64,000 nucleotides of DNA, from assembly GCA_019638385.1 (NCBI GenBank), contig JAHBTW010000007.1, positions 124,001-188,000 of the forward strand, in the 5' to 3' direction. The notes below the pieces were generated by a model that saw only the letters and a program-made list of their open reading frames with translations, did no database searches and was not told where the DNA came from. Origin of the DNA: Saprospiraceae bacterium (GTDB taxonomy: Bacteria > Bacteroidota > Bacteroidia > Chitinophagales > Saprospiraceae). Every line of letters starts with the position of its first letter. Position 1 is the stretch's first letter. Below are positions 17,426 through 24,708 of the stretch, piece by piece. A program made the translations under genes and the position numbers.

Positions 17426-17596
17426 TGTAGTTTGTTCTTTTTTGATTAAAAAATACGTCATCCTTGACGATGCAAAGGTCGGGGCATACGAGGTGGAAAA
17501 ACAATGAAGTAGATTAAGAAATGCGAACGTGGTGGGCGGGTCATAGCAGGCCGGTTTGACGCCTCCGACGGCCACTCCTGCCAATTGGGTTCGACA

Positions 17597-17728
17597 GTTA
17601 TGCCTACTAAAAACGAAATTTTATGCCTGTTTTCGGATACTAAAAATGAAAAATTACTTCTATTTTCGGGTACTAAAAATTAAAAAATTATATTATTTTT
17701 GGGTGCTAAATTTTAAAAATGTATCATA
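17597..17728 (+). repeat. Four-copy 33-bp promoter repeat before the first AAA/DUF4143 gene
   Basis: The core TACTAAAAA occurs at 17605, 17638 and 17671, and as TGCTAAATT at 17704, so the period is exactly 33 bases. TTTTCGG starts at 17630 and 17663 and is TTTTTGG at 17696. The region is much more AT-rich than its surroundings. The last unit runs into the ATG at 17719. Each unit has a -7-like box at the same phase, but only the last is a perfect TAnnTTTG (TATTTTTG, 17694-17701). An in-frame mini-ORF (17600-17683) reads MPTKNEILCLFSDTKNEKLL and onward. Confidence 0.85.
17694..17701 (+). promoter_or_regulatory. Probable -7 box of the first AAA/DUF4143 gene
   Basis: TATTTTTG matches TAnnTTTG perfectly, 17 bases before the start codon. 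The same phase in the two preceding repeat units reads TATTTTCG and TGTTTTCG. Transcription would start almost at the ATG, giving a very short leader. Confidence 0.5.
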
Positions 17729-19053
17729 AAAGACAGATAGACAGTTATTTAAATGAATGGAGCGCTGCCTCCGTCCGCAAGCCGTTGATGCTGCGTGGGG
17801 CGAGGCAGGTCGGGAAGTCCTCTGCAGTACGTCAACTGAGCCGGCAGTTCGAACACTTTGTGGAGGTCAACTTCGAGGAGAACCCCAATCTGAAAACGCT
17901 CTTTGAAGCCGACCTTGATCCGGTGCGTATCGCCGACAACCTGTCCGTTTTCTTCCGCAAGCCCATTGTGCCGGGGAAGACATTGCTTTTTTTTGATGAG
18001 GTACAAGCTTGCTTGCCCGCCGTGTCGTCTTTGCGTTTTTTCTATGAAAAAATGCCAGAACTGCACTTGGTGGCGGCTGGGTCGCTATTAGAGTTTGCGT
18101 TGCAATCTTTGCCATCTTATGGTGTGGGCAGGGTGAGGTCGCTGTTTATGTACCCTTTTTCCTTCGATGAATTTCTGGAGGCAATGGGGGAGCAACGCCT
18201 ATTGGAAGCCAAGCAAAGCGCCGGTTTTCAAAATCCCTTGCCCGACCTTTTTCACCAAAAACTTCTGGGTTATTTAAAGACGTTCATGCTCACGGGCGGG
18301 ATGCCGGAGGTGGTGTCAGACTATATGGAGAACCGGCAATTGCTCAATGTACAGCAGGTATTGGATGACTTGTGCATAGCGCTGCGTGCCGATTTTACAA
18401 AGTACAAAGATTCAGTGCCGCCGGGCCGATTGACAGAAGTCATGGCATCGGTCGTACAGCAAGCGGGCGGGAAATTCATGTACAGCAAGGCTTCCACCAA
18501 CGCCAACCACGGCCAAGTCAAAGAGGCATTGGAACTGCTCATCATGGCCGGTTTGGTATTGCCCGTCACACATACCGCCGCCAACGGCATACCGCCGGGT
18601 GCAGAGGCGGACCCCAAAAAGCGGAAAATGTTGCTGCTCGATACGGGGATTTTTCAACGGATACTCGGCCTGAACCTTTCCGATTTTTTGTTTGACGCCA
18701 CCTCAACACTCATCAACAAAGGGGTGATAGCAGAGCAGTTTTGGGGCTTGGAGTACCTGAAATATAGCCCCCCGTGGTCACCGCCCTCGCTCTATTATTG
18801 GCATCGGGAGGCGCCAAATGCAAATGCCGAGGTGGACTATGTGGTGCAAATTGGGGCTGATTTACTGCCCGTTGAGGTAAAGGCATCGGGCAAGGGCGCC
18901 ATGCAAAGCCTGCGGCAATTTTTGAAAGACAAGGACAAGCCGTTCGGCTACCGTTTTTCAGTTGAAAATTTCTCAGAATACGAAGACGTAAAATCGCTTC
19001 CGCTGTATGCTGTTTCACATCCACACCTTAATTCCCCCCTAACTTCCGCTTAA
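17719..19053 (+). CDS. AAA ATPase with C-terminal DUF4143 nuclease-like domain (copy 1)
   Basis: 444 residues. Walker A GARQVGKS lies at 27-34 and Walker B LLFFDEVQ ends at D93-E94, followed by AAGSLLEFAL (sensor region). The C-terminal DUF4143 domain contains AEVDYVVQ ... LPVEVKAS, matching the D...ExK core of PD-(D/E)XK nucleases. The family is widespread in Bacteroidota and archaea with no proven role. It is oriented against the minus-strand xdh block and has a 33-bp repeat promoter. A second family member (23504) and a related DUF234-type gene (20585) lie nearby. Confidence 0.9.
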   Translation: MYHKRQIDSYLNEWSAASVRKPLMLRGARQVGKSSAVRQLSRQFEHFVEVNFEENPNLKTLFEADLDPVRIADNLSVFFRKPIVPGKTLLFFDEVQACLPAVSSLRFFYEKMPELHLVAAGSLLEFALQSLPSYGVGRVRSLFMYPFSFDEFLEAMGEQRLLEAKQSAGFQNPLPDLFHQKLLGYLKTFMLTGGMPEVVSDYMENRQLLNVQQVLDDLCIALRADFTKYKDSVPPGRLTEVMASVVQQAGGKFMYSKASTNANHGQVKEALELLIMAGLVLPVTHTAANGIPPGAEADPKKRKMLLLDTGIFQRILGLNLSDFLFDATSTLINKGVIAEQFWGLEYLKYSPPWSPPSLYYWHREAPNANAEVDYVVQIGADLLPVEVKASGKGAMQSLRQFLKDKDKPFGYRFSVENFSEYEDVKSLPLYAVSHPHLNSPLTSA

Positions 19054-19122
19054 CTCCTCTTAACATTTGAAGCCTGCACTTTTGTCCGGTCGTACATTCA
19101 TTCATCAAAACAGGACAAGACC

Positions 19123-19815
19123 ATGAAAAACCAATTGCATGCCCTCGCGCTTTGTGTCGCTTTTTTTGCAAGCGCTGCGCTCTCCGCTCAAGTTTCTATC
19201 GGTATTCGCACCGGCGCCAACTGGAACAACATTGACGTTTCCGGCGGATTGGATGCGCTCGCGCCCGATTTCAAAACCGTCAGCAGTATGAATATCGGCA
19301 TCGTGGCCGAATTTCACATCGGAGCGAACTTTTCCATACAGCCGGAATTGGCTTACATGAAAAAAGGCTTCGGCCTCAAAGAGGATTTCGGAATTGACCT
19401 CTTCGAGATTCCGCTGCCCGTCGGTGTGCGCAACGATACCCGCTTCGGTTATCTGGAAATGCCTGTATTGGCCAAGTACAAATTCGGCAACAATGCCGTG
19501 CAGGCTTATGTGGCGGCAGGCCCCAGCATCGGCTATGCGCTCAACGGCCGACTGATTACCCGCGCCAATTTTTTGGTAGATTTCAAATTATTGGATGTGC
19601 CCATCAATTTGGATGCCATTGATTATCAACGCGTAGAAGTAGGCGCAACGGCCGGCGCCGGCCTCGCTTTCAACCTCGGAGGCGCACAACTTTTTATGGA
19701 TGCCCGCTATACGCACGGTTTTTCGCAAGTATATGACCTCCCGCTCGTGGAGAACCGGGTGAGCAATCGCGGCTTCGGAGTGAATGCCGGAGTGATGTTT
19801 CCGATCGGTCAGTGA
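19123..19815 (+). CDS. PorT-like outer-membrane beta-barrel protein
   Basis: 230 residues. A signal peptide ends at ALSAQ (about residue 23). The mature chain begins VSIGIRTGANWNN, then shows eight or so amphipathic strands (FSIQPELAYMKKGFGL, GYLEMPVLAKYKFG, LFMDARYTHGFSQV), the usual Bacteroidota small-barrel pattern. It should sit in the outer membrane; the function is unknown. It is a single gene, 70 bases downstream of the ATPase, ending at a strong hairpin. Confidence 0.85.
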   Translation: MKNQLHALALCVAFFASAALSAQVSIGIRTGANWNNIDVSGGLDALAPDFKTVSSMNIGIVAEFHIGANFSIQPELAYMKKGFGLKEDFGIDLFEIPLPVGVRNDTRFGYLEMPVLAKYKFGNNAVQAYVAAGPSIGYALNGRLITRANFLVDFKLLDVPINLDAIDYQRVEVGATAGAGLAFNLGGAQLFMDARYTHGFSQVYDLPLVENRVSNRGFGVNAGVMFPIGQ

Positions 19816-19853
19816 GTGGGTAGCACCTCGCCGTATTATGAATAATATGCTAA

Positions 19854-19889
19854 GAAGGCGCGAAGATAGATATTGATCTTCGCGCCTTC
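19854..19889. terminator. Bidirectional hairpin between convergent genes
   Basis: A perfect 14-base stem, GAAGGCGCGAAGAT (19854-19867) paired with 19876-19889, and an 8-base loop. It lies between the convergent barrel gene and the GyrI-like gene. There is no long T-run on either side, so it may act as an RNA-stabilising or leaky terminator. Confidence 0.65.
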
Positions 19890-19912
19890 GTCGTGTAAAA
19901 ACGTAGCCCGTT

Positions 19913-20326
19913 TCAATCTTTCAGCCGCACCATACAGCGCATATCCTCCTTATTGAGGTACCATTCCAAACAATATCCGTCCGGGTCAACGCGGGGATCG
20001 GCGAGCAATTCCCGGAAGCGGCGGCCGATGCCGGGCAGGTCGTCCATGAAATTGGGAATCAGCACGCTCAGATAGACGCCTTTTTTTATAAAAAATACAT
20101 CGAATTCGGGGTGGTCGGTATCGTCTTCGGGAGCGATCTCAGTGGCAGCGTGATAGATAATCTGCTCCTTTACAAGGCAGTAAGAAATGCCGAAGTATTT
20201 CCTTTCCGGCGAATACGCCACCATGCGGTGCAACTTTTGATGTGCCGCTCCGACACCTTCCGGGAAGGTTTCGGCGGTCACGCATACGGTGGTAATGTCT
20301 TGTTCGAGGTAAATCAATTCGGCCAT
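19913..20326 (-). CDS. GyrI-like small-molecule-binding domain protein
   Basis: 137 residues from the ATG at 20326; the frame upstream has no domain similarity. The core (FDVFFIKKGVYLSVLIPNFM ... GIGRRFRELLADPRVDP ... CLEWY) resembles the GyrI/AraC effector-binding fold, which binds cationic small molecules. There is no DNA-binding domain, so it may be a stand-alone binder, a hydrolase-like variant or an inhibitor. It is divergent from the second ATPase gene, and its upstream region contains that gene's repeats. Confidence 0.6.
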   Translation of the reverse strand: MAELIYLEQDITTVCVTAETFPEGVGAAHQKLHRMVAYSPERKYFGISYCLVKEQIIYHAATEIAPEDDTDHPEFDVFFIKKGVYLSVLIPNFMDDLPGIGRRFRELLADPRVDPDGYCLEWYLNKEDMRCMVRLKD

Positions 20327-20484
20327 AGCTTGCGAAATCGGATTAAAACAAATGAGACACAAAAATACGCCGATTTTAAAACAAAAAATTGTAATACTAC
20401 GACAAAATGGAGGGGCGATTCCGACAAAATTTGCCTCGGCTACAGGAACAGCACCTCCCGCATCGTACATAGCGATATTTATAA

Positions 20485-20575
20485 TTCGCCAAATTGGTCT
20501 ATTTTTACCCCAACCTGGCGAAGTATAAATTTTATACTTCGCCAAATTGACCTATTTTTGCCTCAACTTGGCGAA
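20485..20575 (+). repeat. Two-copy 53-bp palindromic promoter repeat before the second ATPase gene
   Basis: Two 38-base units, 20485-20522 and 20538-20575, identical at 33 positions. Each is an inverted repeat, TTCGCCAAATTG at one end and CAACYTGGCGAA at the other. They are joined by the near-palindrome AGTATAAATTTTATACT. A T-rich box lies in the middle of each unit: TATTTTTA in the distal copy and TATTTTTG (20553-20560) in the gene-proximal copy. The arms therefore flank a -7 element, the layout of an operator overlapping a promoter. The start codon follows 9 bases later. Confidence 0.85.
20553..20560 (+). promoter_or_regulatory. Probable -7 box inside the proximal palindrome
   Basis: TATTTTTG is a perfect TAnnTTTG, 25 bases before the ATG at 20585, and centred between the TTCGCC and GGCGAA arms. 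A -33 TTTG is not visible at 19-21 bases, so the promoter may depend on a bound factor. Confidence 0.5.
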
Positions 20576-20584
20576 ATATAACAG

Positions 20585-22012
20585 ATGATGGACATAGCCG
20601 GCAGAAAAGAAGAAATAGCCCTCCTGCGTGGGCTACTTACAAAAGACGACTCCGAACTTGTTGCGGTTTATGGCTGGCGACGTATTGGAAAAACCTTCTT
20701 AGTACGGCAGGTCTATGCCCGGCATCTCGTATTTGAGTGCAGTGGCTTGCACGAGAGAAGTTTTGCCCAGCAATTGGAAAATTTCTGGCTGGCGCTTGTT
20801 GAAGCCAACCCGGACGCGAAAACCGAGTTGCCGCCTAAAACCTGGCTACAGGCATTTGCCCAACTCAAATCCTGCATCAACGCTTTACCGAAAGGCGGGA
20901 AAAAAGTAATTTTTTTAGACGAAATCTCTTGGTTTGAAACTCCCCGGTCCGGTTTTCTGGCAGCTTTAGACAATTTCTGGAACCAGTTTTGCACCAAGCG
21001 TTCCGACATTATCCTCGTCATTTGCGGCTCAGCGGCGTCCTGGATAATCAATAAGGTCATCAACGACCGGGGCGGCCTTCACAATCGAATCACAAAGCAC
21101 GTCCAGTTGATGCCGTTTACGCTTCAGGAAACCCGGGAGTTTTTAGACCTGAAATCCGTTAAATGGACGCTCAAGGATATTGCCCAATTGTACATGAGCG
21201 TCGGCGGAGTACCGTTTTATCTCATGGACATAGAACCCGGAAAAAGTGTGCCGCAGGTGCTGGATGATTTGTTCTTCGTGCCGCAGGCGAGGCTCAAAAA
21301 CGAGTTTCAGAACCTATATGCGGCATTGTTCAAAAACAGTCATTTACACGAAAAAATCGTACAGACATTAACCTCCAAAAACAGGGGAATGACCCGCCGT
21401 GAAATCATTGCGGCAAGCGGCCTGCCCAGCGGAGGCGGACTAACAACCCTGCTCGAAGAATTGATTGCCTGCGGCTTTGTAAAGCAGATTTTCCCCATCA
21501 ATAAAACCAAAGAGGATTCACTGTTTCGGTTGATAGATGAATATACCCTATTTTATTACAAATTTCTTTACAACCTTAAAACCAACAATAGCTGGCTGCA
21601 ACTTAGCGCTAAGCCGGCTTTTAAGGTTTGGTCGAGTTATGCCTTCGAAACGCTTTGTCTTAAACACGTTTTGCCAATCAAAAAAGCATTGGGTATTCAT
21701 GGCATCATTTCCAATGATTATTCCTGGTTCTTAAAAGGCGATTCGACAAACGCCGGGGTGCAAATTGATCTGCTCATTGACCGCGACGACAACTGTATCA
21801 ATTTGCTGGAGCTGAAATTTCACGAAGCAGAATTTGAAATGAGCAAAGCCTACGCCTCCCAACTCGTTGAAAAAGTAAACGCCTTCAAAATGAATACCCA
21901 TTCGCGAAAAAACGTGTTCGTCACGCTGTTGACCGCTGTCGGCGCCCGAAAAAACGAACACTACCTCAGCGTAGTGACTAACCAATTGACGATAAAGGAC
22001 TTATTCGACTGA
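20585..22012 (+). CDS. Archaeal-type AAA ATPase with DUF234-like nuclease tail (copy 2)
   Basis: 475 residues. It begins AGRKEEIALLRGLL, followed by Walker A GWRRIGKT (30-37) and Walker B VIFLDEIS (about 109-116), with CGSAASWI as the sensor segment. A winged-helix region lies about 255-310. The C-terminus has VQIDLLIDRDD ... NLLELKF (about 391-412), matching the D...ExK core of DUF234/PD-(D/E)XK domains. The class is common in archaea and Bacteroidota and its role is unknown. It ends 3 bases from the end of the convergent xdhA-like gene. The palindromic promoter repeats suggest self-regulation. Confidence 0.9.
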   Translation: MMDIAGRKEEIALLRGLLTKDDSELVAVYGWRRIGKTFLVRQVYARHLVFECSGLHERSFAQQLENFWLALVEANPDAKTELPPKTWLQAFAQLKSCINALPKGGKKVIFLDEISWFETPRSGFLAALDNFWNQFCTKRSDIILVICGSAASWIINKVINDRGGLHNRITKHVQLMPFTLQETREFLDLKSVKWTLKDIAQLYMSVGGVPFYLMDIEPGKSVPQVLDDLFFVPQARLKNEFQNLYAALFKNSHLHEKIVQTLTSKNRGMTRREIIAASGLPSGGGLTTLLEELIACGFVKQIFPINKTKEDSLFRLIDEYTLFYYKFLYNLKTNNSWLQLSAKPAFKVWSSYAFETLCLKHVLPIKKALGIHGIISNDYSWFLKGDSTNAGVQIDLLIDRDDNCINLLELKFHEAEFEMSKAYASQLVEKVNAFKMNTHSRKNVFVTLLTAVGARKNEHYLSVVTNQLTIKDLFD

Positions 22013-22015
22013 TTT

Positions 22016-23428
22016 TCACCTTTTCAACGACTGAAAAAAAGCCGCAAACGACCTTTCGGGAAACAACTCCGCAAAGTGCGCGTACAACAACTGCCGCAGC
22101 AAGAGGCGTTTGTACGCTGCCGTGCCGCGTATGTCACTGATCGGGCTGATCTCCTGCTGCATCACTTCATCGGCTTGCGCCAACAGCGATTCGATCAATG
22201 GTTTGCCGGACAGGAAGTTACACGTTTCGGTCAGAAACATCGGCACCGGCCCTACCCCGCCGGCCGACAGGCCGATGCGCACTATCGTGTCGCCGTTCAT
22301 TTCCATACAGATCGCGGTATTCACGCTCGCGATGTCCAAGTAGGTGCGTTTGCTCACTTTTTCAAAATGGAAGCGGATATTCGATCCCGGCAAGGCAAAA
22401 CGGATGGCTTCGATGTGTTCGTCGGGGGTTTTGTCCAATTGTTTGTATCCGAGAAAGAAGCGCTTCAGGGGCAATTGACGGAGTCCTTGCGGACTGCGCA
22501 GAAGAATGTCGGCATCTAAAGCAAGAAAAAAAATGACCATATCGGCGATGGGCGAAGCATTGGCGATGTTGCCGCCGATGGCGCCCATGTTGCGGATGGG
22601 CGTGGAGGCAATGAGGCTGAAGTGCTCGCGGATGCGGGGAAAGTGCTGCTGCAAAACGGGGTTGCGGGCGATGTCGGTAGCCGTCACAGCGCTGCCGATG
22701 GTGCAAACGCCTTTGCGAAAGCTGATTTTTTCGAGCGCCTTTTTACCCGCGAAGAAGTTGACGGGCGCGTCCAATACCTCGTCGGGGCGCTGCACGAAAA
22801 GGTCGGTACCGCCGGTGAGGTGTATCCGGCCGGGCCGGGGCTTGTGCCGGAGGGGCGCAATGCCGGCGAGGCGTTCGGGTATTTGGGTGAAATACGCGGG
22901 CAGAAATCCTTTTTCGGCGAGTACGGCAAGGCTGCGCGCTTCGGGCGCTGCGGGCAACTGAGCGGCGATGCGCAGCGCTGCCTCCCGGAGCGATTGGTAG
23001 CCGGTGCAACGGCAGAGGTTGCCGTCTAAGGCCGCGAGGGCTTGTTCGGCTGTGACCGGGTACTCGCTCAGACACAACCCGCTGAGTGCCATTACGAAGC
23101 CGGGGGTGCAAAATCCGCATTGGGTAGCGCCGAGATCGGCAATGGCCTGCTGTACCGGGTTGAGGCCGACACCGTTCACGCCCTCTATGGTCACAATATG
23201 CCGGCCATGCGCGTTGGCTAAGGGCGTGAGGCAGGACACGATGCTCCGATAGCGCAAGCGCTCGCCGATGAGCCGGCCTTCGAGTACGAGACAGGCCCCG
23301 CAGTCGCCCTCCCGGCAGCCGATTTTTGTGCCGCGCAAGCCCTGATCGTAGCGAATGAAATCGAGCAAGGGCAGCCCGGCGGGCCGGTCGGTGCGGATGA
23401 GACGGTCGTTGAGAATCAAGGTGATCAT
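22016..23428 (-). CDS. xdhA: Xanthine dehydrogenase-type 2Fe-2S/FAD subunit
   Basis: 470 residues. The first [2Fe-2S] motif GCREGDCGAC plus a later cysteine lies at about 38-67. The second, CGFCTPG and CRCTGYQS, is at about 104-145. The FAD domain follows (about 175-460, LTGGTDLFVQ and NMGAIGGNIANASP). It passes electrons from the molybdenum site of the partner subunit to FAD. The partner lies ~7 kb further along the same strand, separated by accessory genes, which is unusual for an enzyme usually made from one operon. It is flanked on both sides by AAA ATPase genes on the opposite strand. Confidence 0.92.
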   Translation of the reverse strand: MITLILNDRLIRTDRPAGLPLLDFIRYDQGLRGTKIGCREGDCGACLVLEGRLIGERLRYRSIVSCLTPLANAHGRHIVTIEGVNGVGLNPVQQAIADLGATQCGFCTPGFVMALSGLCLSEYPVTAEQALAALDGNLCRCTGYQSLREAALRIAAQLPAAPEARSLAVLAEKGFLPAYFTQIPERLAGIAPLRHKPRPGRIHLTGGTDLFVQRPDEVLDAPVNFFAGKKALEKISFRKGVCTIGSAVTATDIARNPVLQQHFPRIREHFSLIASTPIRNMGAIGGNIANASPIADMVIFFLALDADILLRSPQGLRQLPLKRFFLGYKQLDKTPDEHIEAIRFALPGSNIRFHFEKVSKRTYLDIASVNTAICMEMNGDTIVRIGLSAGGVGPVPMFLTETCNFLSGKPLIESLLAQADEVMQQEISPISDIRGTAAYKRLLLRQLLYAHFAELFPERSFAAFFQSLKR

Positions 23429-23447
23429 AGGGAGAATTATTTTTATA

Positions 23448-23506
23448 TTTCTGGAAACCTTTCCTAAAATATTATGTTTTTTAGGGAACCTTATCCAAGA
23501 ATAATG
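23448..23506 (+). repeat. Weak ~30-bp direct repeat at the start of the third ATPase gene
   Basis: The segment GGAAACCTTTCCTAAAATAT ending in TATG at 23476 is echoed by GGGAACCTTATCCAAGAATA ending in AATG at 23506. Both units end in an in-frame ATG 30 bases apart. TTCCTAAAA and TTTTAGGGAA also face each other as an imperfect inverted repeat. It is less regular than the repeats at 17.6 and 20.5 kb. Confidence 0.5.
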
Positions 23507-24643
23507 ATAAAACGGCTATTAGAAGACAAGATCAAAAACAAAACCGGAACTAAAAAAGCTATTTTGCTCTTTGGCGCCCGGCAACTGGGAAAAACAACCC
23601 TGTTGCAACATATTTTCGCAAATGTGCCCGAAATGCTCTGGTTGAATGGCGACGAACCCGACGTACAGGCCCTTTTTATGAATGTCACGTCATCCCAATT
23701 GCGGGGCTTATTTGCGGGCAAGAAATTGGTGGTCATTGATGAAGCACAACGCATTTCCGATATAGGTCTGAAAATAAAACTTGCCACGGACAATCTTCCG
23801 GAAGTTCAGATTATTGCGACCGGATCGTCGGCTTTTGAATTGGCCAATAAAACCAATGAGCCGCTCACCGGCAGGAAATGGGAGTACAGGATATTTCCAC
23901 TGTCCTACGAAGAAATGGCGCTTCATCACGGAGCAATGGAGGAAAAACGGATGCTGCACACGCGCCTTGTTTACGGCTATTACCCGGAGATTGTAGCCAA
24001 TCCAGGGCAAGAGAAAGAACTGCTTCGGGTATTGACAGACAGCTTCCTCTACAAAGATATTTTGTTGTGGGAAAACATAATGAAGCCCGACAAACTCATA
24101 CGGCTTATGCAGGCCCTTGCTTTTCAGGTAGGAAATATGGTGTCCTATAATGAGTTGAGCAGGCTCGTCGGGTTAGATAACAAAACTGTGGAACGTTATA
24201 TCAACTTGCTTGAACAAGTATTCATCATTTTCCGGCTCGGCTCTTTCAGTCGCAACCTGCGGAATGAACTGAGTAGCAGCAGGAAGATTTATTTCTACGA
24301 CAACGGCATCCGTAACGCCTTAATCGCTGCATTCCAACCGGTTCATGTTCGACAGGATATCGGCGTATTATGGGAAAACTGGGTGGTCAGTGAGCGTTTA
24401 AAATACCTGCATTACCATGATGTGTGGGCGAATACTTTTTTTTGGAGAACCGCCCAACAACAAGAAATTGATTATGTGGAAGAAATGAACGGCGAACTGC
24501 ACGCATGGGAATTCAAATGGAATCCTACCCGAAAAGTAAGTTTTCCCAAGACTTTTGTTGAAAAATACCAACCGGCAAGTTGCACGGCCGTTACGCCGGA
24601 TAACTTTGAATCTTTCCTCGGTATCAAAAATACCGCCCTCTGA
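23504..24643 (+). CDS. AAA ATPase with DUF4143 nuclease-like domain (copy 3)
   Basis: 379 residues from the ATG at 23504. An in-frame ATG at 23474 would add ten residues encoded by the upstream repeat, so the later start is preferred. Walker A GARQLGKT is at 24-31 and Walker B LVVIDEAQ about 78-85, with ATGSSAFEL next. The tail has EIDYVEEMNGELHAWEFK, again a D...ExK nuclease-like core. It shares the fold of copy 1 (17719) but is clearly divergent, so it is not a recent duplicate. It is divergent from xdhA and upstream of a serine hydrolase gene. Confidence 0.9.
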   Translation: MIKRLLEDKIKNKTGTKKAILLFGARQLGKTTLLQHIFANVPEMLWLNGDEPDVQALFMNVTSSQLRGLFAGKKLVVIDEAQRISDIGLKIKLATDNLPEVQIIATGSSAFELANKTNEPLTGRKWEYRIFPLSYEEMALHHGAMEEKRMLHTRLVYGYYPEIVANPGQEKELLRVLTDSFLYKDILLWENIMKPDKLIRLMQALAFQVGNMVSYNELSRLVGLDNKTVERYINLLEQVFIIFRLGSFSRNLRNELSSSRKIYFYDNGIRNALIAAFQPVHVRQDIGVLWENWVVSERLKYLHYHDVWANTFFWRTAQQQEIDYVEEMNGELHAWEFKWNPTRKVSFPKTFVEKYQPASCTAVTPDNFESFLGIKNTAL

Positions 24644-24708
24644 CAAAATACGCCTTTTTAACTTTGGGCATTGATATTCCAATTTCATCCATCTTGCCAA
24701 GACCTGCC

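Noticed and set aside
17597..17728. CRISPR-like array
   Set aside because: The 33-bp units are contiguous, with no spacers of independent sequence and no cas genes nearby.
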